From: Eubacterium ruminantium
Lineage (GTDB): Bacteria > Bacillota > Clostridia > Lachnospirales > Lachnospiraceae
Length of the DNA stretch: 64,000 bases
Assembly (NCBI GenBank): GCA_900108205.1
Contig: FNUU01000011.1
Coordinates: 1 to 64,000, forward strand
Reading direction: 5' to 3'
The stretch's first letter is position 1. The number at the start of each line of letters is the position of its first letter. Of this stretch, positions 1-8,221 are shown in pieces. A program made the position numbers and the translations under genes. The notes below the pieces were generated by a model, which was given only the letters and a program-made list of their open reading frames with translations, was not told the DNA's origin and made no database searches.

Positions 1-275
<275 letters not shown>

Positions 276-385
276 TCAAAAAAAAGAGATGAAAGCTCGA
301 ACAGAGCGACTTAAGTATGATACTTGTGATTGTCAGTGTTTGTATGAGGTTTTGAATGTACATATATAATGTATATCAGGCTTAT

Positions 386-457
386 TCCTCGATAGCTCAA
401 TGGTAGAGCACTCGGCTGTTAACCGAGGGGTTGTTGGTTCGAGCCCAACTCGGGGAG
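386..457 (+). tRNA. tRNA-Asn (GTT)
   Basis: A cloverleaf can be folded: acceptor TCCTCGA pairs with TCGGGGA, the anticodon stem CTCGG/CCGAG encloses loop CTGTTAA with anticodon GTT at 418-420, and the T-arm contains GGTTCGAGCCC. The encoded sequence ends at the discriminator G with no CCA. It is the first of four closely spaced tRNAs behind the 23S gene. Confidence 0.97.
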
Positions 458-470
458 CTTTTTATTATAA

Positions 471-542
471 GGCCCTGTGGTCAAGAGGTTAAGACATCGC
501 CCTTTCACGGCGGTAACACGGGTTCAATTCCCGTCAGGGTCA
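471..542 (+). tRNA. tRNA-Glu (TTC)
   Basis: Acceptor GGCCCTG pairs with CAGGGTC. The anticodon loop CTTTCAC carries TTC at 504-506, and the T-loop GGTTCAATTCC is standard. CCA is not encoded. It lies 13 bases after tRNA-Asn, in what looks like one rRNA-tRNA transcript. Confidence 0.97.
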
Positions 543-602
543 CTACCGATAGTTAGAATTACTGATGATTGGTTGTCATTTAGGGCTCTAGCTATCGATT
601 TT

Positions 603-676
603 GGACGTTTAGCTCAGTTGGTTAGAGCAACCGGCTCATAACCGGTCGGTCCTGGGTTCGAGTCCCCGAACGTCCA
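603..676 (+). tRNA. tRNA with CAT anticodon (Met elongator or Ile2)
   Basis: Acceptor GGACGTT pairs with AACGTCC, followed by discriminator A. The anticodon loop CTCATAA gives CAT. From sequence alone an elongator tRNA-Met cannot be cleanly told from tRNA-Ile2, whose CAT is modified to lysidine. The body (GGACNTTTAGCTCAGTTGG) resembles Bacillus tRNA-Ile2 at least as much as elongator Met. It is not an initiator, since the first base pair of the acceptor stem is formed. Confidence 0.93.
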
Positions 677-683
677 CTTAAAA

Positions 684-757
684 GGCCCAGTGGCTCAGTT
701 GGTTAGAGCGCCGCCCTGTCACGGCGGAGGTCGACGGTTCAAGTCCGTTCTGGGTCG
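684..757 (+). tRNA. tRNA-Asp (GTC)
   Basis: Acceptor GGCCCAG pairs with CTGGGTC, discriminator G. The anticodon loop CTGTCAC carries GTC at 718-720. It is the last tRNA of the cluster before the terminator at 850-881. Confidence 0.97.
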
Positions 758-849
758 CTATGTGAAAATAATAACGGAAGGTATTATTTCTCGCGTTATA
801 GACATCGCTTTAAGATGTTGCAGATCGGTTGGGTGCCGATCGACAAACT

Positions 850-881
850 GTCACTGACGAATGTGCAGTGGCTTATTTTTT
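850..881 (+). terminator. Terminator of the rRNA-tRNA cluster
   Basis: Inverted repeat CACTG (852-856) and CAGTG (866-870) is followed by GGCTTATTTTTT. It sits about 95 bases after tRNA-Asp. Two further small hairpins precede it, one of them AGATCGGTTGGGTGCCGATC. The stem is short, so this is likely but not certain. Confidence 0.6.
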
Positions 882-956
882 AGAAAATATCCTTGTGGGT
901 TCATTTTTTCATTTTTTCGGGAATGATATTGGGTGGTGAATTGACAAGGTAATTAC

Positions 957-1042
957 GCCGGCGTGGCGGAACTGGCAGACGCCCGGGACTTAAAATCCCG
1001 TGGGTAGCGATACCCGTACCGGTTCGATCCCGGTCGCCGGCA
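957..1042 (+). tRNA. tRNA-Leu (TAA), island attachment target
   Basis: A class II tRNA with a long variable arm. Acceptor GCCGGCG pairs with CGCCGGC, discriminator A. The anticodon stem CGGGA/TCCCG encloses loop CTTAAAA with anticodon TAA at 991-993. The last 22 bases recur at 15008-15029. The gene is therefore the insertion target of the island that starts immediately downstream, and the tRNA has been kept intact at the left junction. Confidence 0.97.
1021..1042 (+). repeat. attL: 22-bp direct repeat at tRNA-Leu 3' end
   Basis: These 22 bases run from the T-arm to the discriminator base of tRNA-Leu and are repeated exactly at 15008-15029. The flanking bases differ on both sides (C before and C after here, T before and T after at the right copy). 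This is the usual signature of tyrosine-integrase insertion into a tRNA 3' end, and an integrase gene starts 39 bases away. Confidence 0.93.
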
Positions 1043-1044
1043 CT

Positions 1045-1082
1045 GCTCAATCCCTTATTTTACAAGGGATTGAGCATTTTTT
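1045..1082. terminator. Terminator between tRNA-Leu and integrase
   Basis: A perfect 12-bp stem, GCTCAATCCCTT (1045-1056) and AAGGGATTGAGC (1064-1075), is followed by ATTTTTT on the plus strand. It is placed to stop tRNA-Leu transcription and may also limit integrase readthrough from the other side. It belongs to the island, because the tRNA's own downstream terminator now lies at 15039-15071. Confidence 0.85.
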
Positions 1083-2454
1083 ATTTGAACACCTGTTGAA
1101 CACCTCTCTGATTATTGGGGTCATTACTCCCGTCATTATTGGGTTCTTTGTTGGTGTCGACACAACCATCATTCTGGTGCTCTTTGGTGGTGTCATCTAA
1201 GCAGTTGCATGTTTCAGCACACTCTTCTTCATTTCCTATATTGCGAAGATAGTGAGCAGTTGTGGCTAATTGTGAGTGTCCCATGAGAACGCTGATACTG
1301 TCCAAACTTCTTCCCTTCTTATATGCTTTCGAAGCACAATAGAAACGAATTTTATGTGATGGGTAATACTTTATACCACATTTCTGACAGTATCTTTTTA
1401 GGTGGTCATTAAACGTATCTGTCAGCATCGGTTTTCCATTGGACTCAAAAAGGAATATTCCATCTGGGTTTAGCTGCTTAGCTGTTCGAATGATGCCTAA
1501 TGCCTTCTTGTTTAAATGTTCTTTTCTAAAGCCACGTGAAGTATATCCCTTCATGGTTTCAGAAACCACATGCTTTCGCTTGGAAAAGGTAAGGTCATCA
1601 TTTAATTCATAATCTATCAAGGCTTGAGTGTGGATATATACAGTTTGCTCAGTTTCGTTAATATCTTCCATTCTGATTGCTTTTAATTCACCGATTCTTA
1701 TGAAAAGATTAAAGAACAGCCGAATCGCTAAAGCATATGGCTCATCTGTGATTGGCTGAAGATATGCATCGAGCTTCATGACCTCTTCTTCAGAATACAC
1801 ATTGTTGATTTGCTCTTCGATAGGTTTGTAGGTAAACTGTTTTAAATTGACTCCCAATAAAGGGTTTTGGTCTAATTTACCATTCTCAATAGCCCAAGAG
1901 AAAATTCCATTAAGAACACCATGTGCATTGCCTATTCTGTGATGTGTGTAAGCTCGATTTTTTGTGAGCTTGCGAAAAAGTTTATATAGGTCTTGAGTTG
2001 TGATATCTGTTAACTTGTACTTTGCCAATGGCGCATCTTTAAAGAAGGCATTCCAATCATAGATATTCTCTTTTATGGTCTTTGTTTTGACGGGGGTTTC
2101 ATCTCTTCTGTATAGTACCCATCTTTGAAATGCCATCTCTAATGTCATATTTAGGTTAAGGTAATAGTCAACAAGATAGTCCTTCAGCGCTTCTTCGGTT
2201 TTTCGCTTAATTGCACGTCGTATTTGCTTTCCATCTTTGTAATCCGTTATGTAAGTACGCCAAGCGTTTTCGCTTTCGGATTTGTAAATTGAATAAGGGT
2301 GAATTGCTAATAGTGCTTCATATTCTTTTTCCTTTAACTTCTTCATAATGTCTACATCGAGAACTTCGTCTAGCATATTATTATCACAGCTGGTTAAACG
2401 AATCAATAGATTATGTGCTTCTCTTAACTGGTCAATGGTCTTCTTGTCTTGCAT
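1081..2454 (-). CDS. int: Tyrosine-type site-specific integrase
   Basis: A 457-residue phage/ICE-type tyrosine recombinase that would insert and excise the island at the tRNA-Leu 3' end. A core-binding helical domain spans roughly residues 95-195 and the catalytic domain roughly 220-405. The catalytic residues are visible: Arg253 (RIGEL), His367 and Arg370 (HKIR), His393 (MGHS) and Tyr402 (HYLR). The order and spacing fit the family. After the nucleophile Tyr there is an unusual tail of about 55 residues rich in Asn, Asp, Glu and Cys. The gene is transcribed towards attL and ends 39 bases from it, the common layout for tRNA-targeting integrases. Two TTGAACACC repeats (1085-1104) lie inside its last codons and may be arm-type binding sites. 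ATG start, with no closely spaced start competing. Confidence 0.95.
   Translation of the reverse strand: MQDKKTIDQLREAHNLLIRLTSCDNNMLDEVLDVDIMKKLKEKEYEALLAIHPYSIYKSESENAWRTYITDYKDGKQIRRAIKRKTEEALKDYLVDYYLNLNMTLEMAFQRWVLYRRDETPVKTKTIKENIYDWNAFFKDAPLAKYKLTDITTQDLYKLFRKLTKNRAYTHHRIGNAHGVLNGIFSWAIENGKLDQNPLLGVNLKQFTYKPIEEQINNVYSEEEVMKLDAYLQPITDEPYALAIRLFFNLFIRIGELKAIRMEDINETEQTVYIHTQALIDYELNDDLTFSKRKHVVSETMKGYTSRGFRKEHLNKKALGIIRTAKQLNPDGIFLFESNGKPMLTDTFNDHLKRYCQKCGIKYYPSHKIRFYCASKAYKKGRSLDSISVLMGHSQLATTAHYLRNIGNEEECAETCNCLDDTTKEHQNDGCVDTNKEPNNDGSNDPNNQRGVQQVFK
1085..1104 (+). repeat. Candidate left arm-type integrase sites (TTGAACACC x2)
   Basis: TTGAACACC occurs at 1085-1093 and 1096-1104 (period 11, one helical turn), inside the 3' end of the integrase gene and 43 bases from attL. 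Very similar TTGAACACT copies lie near the right end at 14919-14927 and 14941-14949 (period 22). Paired short direct repeats near both att sites are typical of tyrosine-integrase arm sites. The assignment is inference. Confidence 0.45.
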
Positions 2455-3682
2455 TTTTGTTTTTGCAAGTATCCTATCTGTTTAAAGATAGTTTTTTGGT
2501 TTTGTAGTTTGCTGTGTATTGTAGTTTGTGTAGTTTGAATAGTTTATTGGTTTGTTCTTTTTTTGTTTTACATAGGACATTGCTCTCCTTTCTTTGTTTA
2601 TTTTTATTCTAGGTTGTCTGATGAAAAAACAACATTTTTCCCTATATTACTATATCAAAATCTGTCGTTATCAGAACGAAAGGTAAAAATATGATTGATT
2701 TTATATCAATAATGCTTAATATTGATTAAAAATAATCAACTGCCAAAATTTGTTATGATTTGCCAAGCATAAGGACATTTAGGAGATAAATTATAATCTA
2801 TGTATTTTTCATATTTGAAAAAGTCAAATTTAATCGCTTTTAAGCAGAATATATTAGTAGTAAATGAGTTATTATCCATTTTTAATACAGTTTTTTCAAG
2901 AGAAAAAAAGGAAACAAGAATCAGATTCCATTATGAAACAGGTAGTGAGTGTTAGAAAATGGTAAGTTTGTATAATGGAATAGAAGTATAGCTGATTAGC
3001 ATATCAGATTATTATTTTAATGCTAAAGGATAAAAAACACATATTTATATCTGAAAATAAAGACTTATAATTAAGAGGATGATTCATAATCAGATAATAT
3101 TACACCTATATTTCGATTGTTTGTATTAGATTCCATTTGGATATACATAAAAGTTGACCATTACATAATATAGAATTATGGAAAAGGTTAGGAATAAGTC
3201 CAAGATAAGTAGATTAGAAATAGGAGTAGATAGATAAGAAAGGTATCTTTCGAATAATTGGTACTCAGTTCCGAAAAATAGGAGAATAGTTCCCTCTTAG
3301 AGAATTCAGATATAAAAGAATACTGGTAGTAGACAGATGAACAATATCAGTTATTATAAATCGGATGACAGATATGTAAAGAATCCTTCGATATATTGGT
3401 CTCAGTTTCGGAAAGGCAGGATGTTTCCGCACAACGCATAAAGATATACTCAGTTATTACAAAAGGGACAACAGATGAGAACAAAAGCTTTCGTATATAG
3501 CCGCCAGAACTTAGAATACTCAGAATACGCCGAATATTAGGAATAACGACAGGCAGAGGAAAACGGAGGCTTCCGTATAAAGCAACCTTAACTCAGAATA
3601 CATAGAATACACCGCATATTAGATTCATGACAGGCGAATCAACGTGATTAAAAAATATAACATTGTGAGCAGATGGTAAAAG

Positions 3683-3709
3683 GACGAGTGTTTATAGCTC
3701 GTCTTTTTT
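3683..3709 (+). terminator. Orphan intrinsic terminator
   Basis: GACGAG (3683-3688) and CTCGTC (3698-3703) form a 6-bp stem followed by TTTTTT (704-709 of that kilobase). No open reading frame precedes it on the plus strand, so the transcript it ends may be non-coding. Confidence 0.65.
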
Positions 3710-3728
3710 GTTGCCACCAGATTGGGGT

Positions 3729-3835
3729 AGTAACCGCCACATGCGGAATTAGCTGCCAGATGAAGAAGTATCCGCTATATGAGGAAGAGGTCGGTGTATT
3801 TGGGAAGTAGCCGCCACGTGTGAAAGTCCCTCATA
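3729..3835 (+). repeat. Degenerate ~20-bp tandem array
   Basis: Successive segments follow a common pattern of TA(G/T)CCGCCA(C/T)ATG(A/C)GGAAG: AACCGCCACATGCGGAAT, AGCTGCCAGATGAAGAAG, ATCCGCTATATGAGGAAG and AGCCGCCACGTGTGAAAG. Units are diverged (about 60-80% alike by eye) and partly offset by an inverted CCTCATATGCGG. It is not a CRISPR: there are no fixed repeats and no spacers of uniform length. Confidence 0.4.
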
Positions 3836-4416
3836 TGCGGTAATAACCATTTTGTGTAACAGCTGCCGCCACTCGCCTGTGGCTACGGACAGTCTCTTAA
3901 GCCCTCTGTGGCTTTTCAGGACGGGTTTGGTGTGCAAATCGAGGAAATGTACATGGTTGGTATAAAATGCCGCAAACGGGCTCATAAGCCCTTGGGTACT
4001 CTGTTTCTGCCTCTGTCACCGTTTGAAAGTGGTTTTATCGAAGAGAAGCGTGCGGATAAAGATGGTGTATGAGTGTGTGTAGCCATTTGGAAACTTCAGG
4101 TGTCATAGTAGTTGAAATAAATAGGCTATTTGTAGCAGAGAAGGGTAGTCACAAATAATCTCAAGTAAAGGAAAATAGAACCAATTCAGTTAAAATCAGC
4201 TATTACAGATAGGATTATTCTCAGTGAGATTTAGAATAAGGTCATTACTGATTATTATTGAACGTTCTTAATATAAAAGCATTCAATTATGATTAAAATT
4301 AGTAAAAAATTTCTGATAACGCTAGTTATTGATATGTTGATTAGAAGGGTATTTATTTTGGCTCGACCAATACTACCCTTATCCGAAAAAATATGAATTA
4401 AGGAGGTACAAAAGGA

Positions 4417-4611
4417 ATGAAGAATCTATTAACACCTAACGAGTTTAGAGAATACTTCGGTTGTGGCTTATCAAAGGCGCGAGAGATTGTAAATCTTGGG
4501 TTAAAAGAAGGATTCACGGTAGTAGTTGGTAAAAGAAAGTTCATAGTCAGAAATCTGTTTGACGAATACATCCAGAACCAGGCTAAAGTTCAAAAGAATA
4601 AGGAGGATTAA
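4417..4611 (+). CDS. Excisionase-like small HTH DNA-binding protein
   Basis: A 64-residue basic protein with the layout of excisionase/MerR-type winged helices: LTPNEFREYFGCGLSKAREIV forms the helix-turn-helix (residues 5-26), followed by a wing with GKRKFIVRN and the terminal helix FDEYIQNQ. Small proteins of this kind act as recombination directionality factors or as regulators in integrative elements. It starts with ATG behind AAGGAGG and heads a compact set, with the next gene 5 bases downstream. No other excisionase candidate exists in the island, so a role as Xis partner of the integrase is reasonable, though it is 2 kb away from it. A transcriptional regulator is the alternative. Confidence 0.7.
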   Translation: MKNLLTPNEFREYFGCGLSKAREIVNLGLKEGFTVVVGKRKFIVRNLFDEYIQNQAKVQKNKED

Positions 4612-4616
4612 CAAAA

Positions 4617-5207
4617 ATGAATAAAAAACTAATAAATCAAATGTTAGGTTCAAGAGTTGAGGGTGCGAAGAATATTTATTTCAGTGTAAGTAGGGTTAAT
4701 TATCTTGTCAGTACACATATACAGGGTATCAACAGCCTTTTTATAGAAAAAAAAGTAAATGGCAAGACACTGTGGATACCGACGAGGCAGTTTGGCGAAA
4801 GATATCAGCAGTTTTCACTGGGTAGTTATAGTATTTATAGGCATCAGTTAGCATTATACATTTATAGACTTGAAGATTTTAAGAGGTACATAAAGGAAGT
4901 AGGAAGAAAAGCCAATTCATTAACAGTAAATCATCTGGTGATGCTGCCTAAAGGTGAAAGTATAGGGGTTATAGGTAGAAATGCAGAACTTCTTGAGCTA
5001 TGCACTCTTTCTGAAAATGTCATGATGGGTAAATTACTCAATATGTATAACGTTTATTATGTTATTGCATCAGTTCGGCATTACGAAGGGCTGAAAAGAT
5101 ATCTAGAGAATAATGTCGAGCCACATTCACCTTTAGGAAGACAGGCGGCAATATGTTATTTAGATATGGTTGAACCTGGTGTTAATCATGACTACTTGCA
5201 GTATTAA
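4617..5207 (+). CDS. HNH-endonuclease-like protein, possibly degenerate
   Basis: A 196-residue protein that I do not recognise outright. Residues around 105-140 resemble the HNH_3 pattern of phage and intron endonucleases (HRLV....VDHING...NNRIENLELVT.SEN). Here they read TVNHLV, then RNAELLELCTLSENVMMG. The usual Asp before the catalytic His is Asn, and the middle Asn of the HNH triad is not clearly present, so catalysis may be lost. The gene lies 5 bases after the HTH gene and is followed by the acidic-protein gene after 41 bases, so the three are probably cotranscribed. The ATG start has AAGGAGG at a good distance. The HNH assignment is inference from a weak motif match. Confidence 0.5.
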   Translation: MNKKLINQMLGSRVEGAKNIYFSVSRVNYLVSTHIQGINSLFIEKKVNGKTLWIPTRQFGERYQQFSLGSYSIYRHQLALYIYRLEDFKRYIKEVGRKANSLTVNHLVMLPKGESIGVIGRNAELLELCTLSENVMMGKLLNMYNVYYVIASVRHYEGLKRYLENNVEPHSPLGRQAAICYLDMVEPGVNHDYLQY

Positions 5208-5248
5208 AGCAGGTAGTAGCAAAAAAAAGAATCAGGAGGCATTTGAAT

Positions 5249-5677
5249 ATGCATAAGTTGAATGTTATCAATATTGAAACCTACGAGGTAGCCAACAGCT
5301 TTTTCGTAGATATTGTAACGAAGGTAGATGAGGGTATTCTTGAAGCGTGGACATACGAAGAGGGCGATGAACACAAGGAACTTCTTATAAGCAAACCAAT
5401 AGATTTAAAGGCAGATTCATCAGAGATAGAAGCCTTTATAGATGATGTTAATGAGGAGATTAAGCATTTTTATTATTGGGGGGAAGTTCAGCAAGAAATC
5501 GAAGATGAAGAAGAATCCTATCAGAACGAGTATCCAGAAGAACAAAATTATGACGACGATGAAGAGGATGATGAAGAAGCCAATGAGGATGACGACATGT
5601 ATCCAGATGTTGGTTGTATTGATTTAGATGAGGGTTCTTCGGAAGATAGCGAATATGCAGATGAGTATATGGATTAA
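5249..5677 (+). CDS. Acidic protein of unknown function, upstream of hsdM
   Basis: A 142-residue protein of unknown family. The first 75 residues look like a folded domain of mixed sheet and helix. From residue 80 on it is dominated by Asp and Glu (runs such as DDDEEDDEEANEDDD), giving a very strong negative charge. The ATG at 5249 is chosen over the in-frame TTG at 5243 because GGAGG lies 9 bases before it. A terminator follows at 5722-5744. A second acidic-tailed protein lies on the other side of the restriction genes (13313-14035). DNA-mimicking acidic proteins are known to inhibit restriction enzymes or DNA-binding regulators. That role here is only a hypothesis. Confidence 0.75.
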   Translation: MHKLNVINIETYEVANSFFVDIVTKVDEGILEAWTYEEGDEHKELLISKPIDLKADSSEIEAFIDDVNEEIKHFYYWGEVQQEIEDEEESYQNEYPEEQNYDDDEEDDEEANEDDDMYPDVGCIDLDEGSSEDSEYADEYMD

Positions 5678-5721
5678 GAAACGTTGATACAACAATGAGC
5701 TTTGAATAACAACTTTTTAGG

Positions 5722-5744
5722 GGCAGGTGGAAACACCTGCCTTT
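5722..5744 (+). terminator. Terminator after acidic-protein gene
   Basis: GGCAGGTG (5722-5729) and CACCTGCC (5734-5741) form a perfect 8-bp stem with a GAAA loop, followed by TTTACTT. It lies 45 bases after the stop codon and separates this gene set from the hsd operon. Confidence 0.8.
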
Positions 5745-6037
5745 ACTTATGGTAATTGTAAAATAAAAAAATCGGTCATTTTTTGTGTCGAAATAACCAC
5801 CCATAGATACTTGAAAAAACCTTAAAGAGACCTACATAAATTCGCCAGAAAAAGCCGAAAAATCATAAAAATCGAAGGCAAATTGCGTTTACATAGATTT
5901 CATAGCTGCAATGAAATTAGTTTTGATTTTAAAGAGCGTTATGATAGATCCAGAATATATGGAAGGGACCCCTGTAAAATCAGCAGATTTCGGACTTGGT
6001 TTACATAAAAACGGGTGAAAAGTCTCTAAAACTGTGG

Positions 6038-6043
6038 TATAAT
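6038..6043 (+). promoter_or_regulatory. Extended -10 promoter of hsdMSR
   Basis: TGGTATAAT, an extended -10 element with TATAAT at 6038-6043. At 17 bp upstream there is only GTGAAA, so the extended TGN motif probably compensates. It is 84 bases from the hsdM start. Confidence 0.55.
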
Positions 6044-6127
6044 GCTATATTGGATTATTAGATAGATTTCAATGTCTCAGGGGTACTTATTGCCCTTGAA
6101 GAATACCAATATAAGGAGATAGGTAAT

Positions 6128-8221
6128 ATGGCAACGAACAAGATAATTGATACTTTATGGGATGACAACCCAGTAGATGTTACAACAGAGGTAAACTTCA
6201 TCTGGAGTATTGCTAATAAACTCAGAGGTACATATCAAAGCGATAAATACAAAGATGTAATCATACCCATGGTTATCATCCGTAGATTTGAATGTGCACT
6301 AGCAGATACGAAAGAAAAGGTAGTAGAAACCTACCAAAAGAATCCTAATTATCCTGCAAAGGCAATGTACAAGGTCTCAGGGTATCAGTTCTATAACACA
6401 AGTCAGTTTGATTTGGCTGAGTTGGTGAATGATGCAGACCACATTGCGGCAAACTTCCGTAGTTATATAAATGGCTTCTCTGCAAATATACAGGACATCA
6501 TCAAGTCTCTGGATTTTGATAAGCAGATTGAGAAGATGGATAAGAACAACAGGCTTCTCACGGTGGTAAAAGCATTCTCGGAGCTCGACTTGAACCCGAA
6601 GACCATTGACAATGTGAAGATGGGGTACATATTTGAGGATTTGATAAGGCGATTCTCAGAAAATGCTGAGGCAGGTGACCATTACACTGGGCGAGATATC
6701 ATAAAACTGATGGTAAATATCCTTCTTGCAGAGGGATGTGATGATATCTTTGACGATGGTAAGATTATCACGGTACTTGACCAAGCATGTGGTACTGGCG
6801 GTATGCTCTCCACTTCATATAATACCATCCGTAGATTCAATCCTACAGCAGATGTTCGACTCTTTGGACAGGAAATCAACCCAGAATCATATGCAATCTG
6901 CCTCGCAGAGATGATGATTAAGGGACAGAACGCAGAGAACATCAGATATCAAGACACAATGAAAGCTGACTGCTTCAAGGATACAAAAATGCGCTTTGTT
7001 ATCGAAAATCCGCCTTTTGGTACACCTTGGGGCGGCAAAGACGCAGCTGAAGGGGTAGAAAAAGCTGTACAGGACGAATATCTCAAAGGATTCAAGGGTA
7101 GATGGGGCGCAGGACTCCCTGGCTCTGGCGATATGCAGCTACTCTTCATTCAGTCTGCCATAGACAAAATGGATGACCACTTAGGTAGAGCTGCCATCAT
7201 AGAAAATGGTTCTCCGCTCTTCTCAGGTGGAACAGCTTCAGGTGAAAGTCAAATCAGAAGGTGGCTTCTCGAACAGGATTTGATAGAAGCTATTATTGCT
7301 CTGCCAACAGATTTGTTCTATAACACTGGAATTGCCACATATATCTGGGTACTTTCAAAGAATAAGAGAAAAGAACGTATTGGTAAGGTTCAACTTATAG
7401 ATGCATCGGGCTTCTGCCACAAACTCCGTAAATCACTGGGTAATAAGAGAAATGAAATCTCCCCAGAAGACAGAGCAGAGATAACAAAGATATACGCAGA
7501 CTTCAAAGAAACAGAGTTAAGCAAGATATTTGACACCACAGAGTTTATATATCGTGAATACTCAGTAATGCAGCCGCTTCAGAGAAGCTATGCTATCACA
7601 GCAGAACGCATTGAGAGTATGCTTTCCAAGGGTAGCCTGTCATCACTTTACGATGAGGCAAAGGTATATGAGCTTGAAAACAGCGAAAATGAGCTTACAG
7701 GAAAAGAGCTTAAGAGTTTGGAAAGTTACCAGAACAACAAGTCCGTTTATGACTTGATCCTCGACACCCTTAATTCAAATATTTCTGACAAGAAGTACAA
7801 TAACCCTGATAGTTTCCTGCCTGTTCTGACAGATATCCTCTCTTCTGTTACTACAGATAAAAAGCTTATAGAGAAGATTGCTACAGGCTTATCGGTAATG
7901 GATAAGACCGCAGATATCCAGAAAGACAAGAAGGGTAACATTATCTATGACAAAGACTCAAAGGACACCGAGATAGTGAAGTTCGATGAGAAGATTGAGG
8001 ACTATATGGCAAGGGAAGTTCTTCCACATGTACCCGATGCTCAGTGGTTCTTTGAGGAAGATATGAGTAAGAAGAAACCAGTTGTGAAGACAGGCGCAGA
8101 GATTCCGTTTACACGGTATTTCTATAAGTACCAGCAGCCTACTCCATCGGAAGAGTTGGAAAAGAAGTTTGCAGAGTTGGAAGCTTCCGTATCAGATAGG
8201 GTAAAGAAGCTCTTTGGTTAG
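6128..8221 (+). CDS. hsdM: Type I restriction-modification system, DNA methyltransferase subunit
   Basis: A 697-residue HsdM, the N6-adenine methyltransferase of a type I system. The N-terminal helical HsdM_N domain covers about residues 15-160. The SAM-binding motif I is seen as DQACGTGGML (about 217-226), and catalytic motif IV as ENPPFG (about 293-298). The chain is longer than the classic 500-530 residues, with a C-terminal extension from about 480 that may contact HsdS or HsdR. It forms the M2S methylase with HsdS and the full restriction complex with HsdR. First gene of a tight operon: hsdS starts directly after its stop and hsdR overlaps hsdS. ATG start behind AAGGAG. No frameshift or broken motif is visible. 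Confidence 0.97.
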   Translation: MATNKIIDTLWDDNPVDVTTEVNFIWSIANKLRGTYQSDKYKDVIIPMVIIRRFECALADTKEKVVETYQKNPNYPAKAMYKVSGYQFYNTSQFDLAELVNDADHIAANFRSYINGFSANIQDIIKSLDFDKQIEKMDKNNRLLTVVKAFSELDLNPKTIDNVKMGYIFEDLIRRFSENAEAGDHYTGRDIIKLMVNILLAEGCDDIFDDGKIITVLDQACGTGGMLSTSYNTIRRFNPTADVRLFGQEINPESYAICLAEMMIKGQNAENIRYQDTMKADCFKDTKMRFVIENPPFGTPWGGKDAAEGVEKAVQDEYLKGFKGRWGAGLPGSGDMQLLFIQSAIDKMDDHLGRAAIIENGSPLFSGGTASGESQIRRWLLEQDLIEAIIALPTDLFYNTGIATYIWVLSKNKRKERIGKVQLIDASGFCHKLRKSLGNKRNEISPEDRAEITKIYADFKETELSKIFDTTEFIYREYSVMQPLQRSYAITAERIESMLSKGSLSSLYDEAKVYELENSENELTGKELKSLESYQNNKSVYDLILDTLNSNISDKKYNNPDSFLPVLTDILSSVTTDKKLIEKIATGLSVMDKTADIQKDKKGNIIYDKDSKDTEIVKFDEKIEDYMAREVLPHVPDAQWFFEEDMSKKKPVVKTGAEIPFTRYFYKYQQPTPSEELEKKFAELEASVSDRVKKLFG

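Larger units (their letters stand above)
2455..4416. other. Repeat-rich, gene-poor region of the island
   Basis: Nearly 2 kb with no gene I can support. 2460-2960 is very AT-rich and should hold the integrase promoter. 3180-3650 contains diverged direct repeats, with recurring pieces such as CAGTTATTA (3347, 3451), CAGAATAC..CCG..ATATTAG and CTTTCG/CTTCCG. An intrinsic terminator at 3683-3709 has no gene in front of it. 3729-3835 is a degenerate array of roughly 20-base units resembling TAGCCGCCACATGAGGAAG. 4180-4260 shares TTCAGTTAA..AAATCAG with 12950-12980 at the other side of the restriction genes. The 78-codon minus-strand frame at 3749-3985 runs through the repeat array and has no ribosome-binding site. 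Confidence 0.6.
5678..6127 (+). other. Intergenic region between acidic protein and hsdM
   Basis: Holds the terminator at 5722-5744, an AT-rich stretch with no gene, and the hsdM promoter: an extended -10 TGGTATAAT (TATAAT at 6038-6043) with only a weak -35. The leader of about 80 bases before the hsdM start includes GGGGTACTTATTGCCC, which could fold into a small hairpin. AAGGAG precedes the ATG. Confidence 0.6.

Noticed and set aside
941..946. TTGACA before tRNA-Leu as a -35 element
   Set aside because: It lies 10 bases before the tRNA, so its -10 would fall inside the tRNA gene.
3729..3835. Possible CRISPR array
   Set aside because: Repeat units are diverged and adjoining, with no constant repeats, no uniform spacers and no cas genes in the window.
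3749..3985. 78-codon minus-strand frame in the island's repeat region
   Set aside because: It runs through the degenerate tandem array, has no ribosome-binding site and no recognisable protein features.
5460..5804. 114-codon minus-strand frame opposite the acidic protein gene
   Set aside because: It is the complement of GA-rich Asp/Glu codons, giving His/Leu-rich sequence, and it crosses the terminator at 5722-5744.
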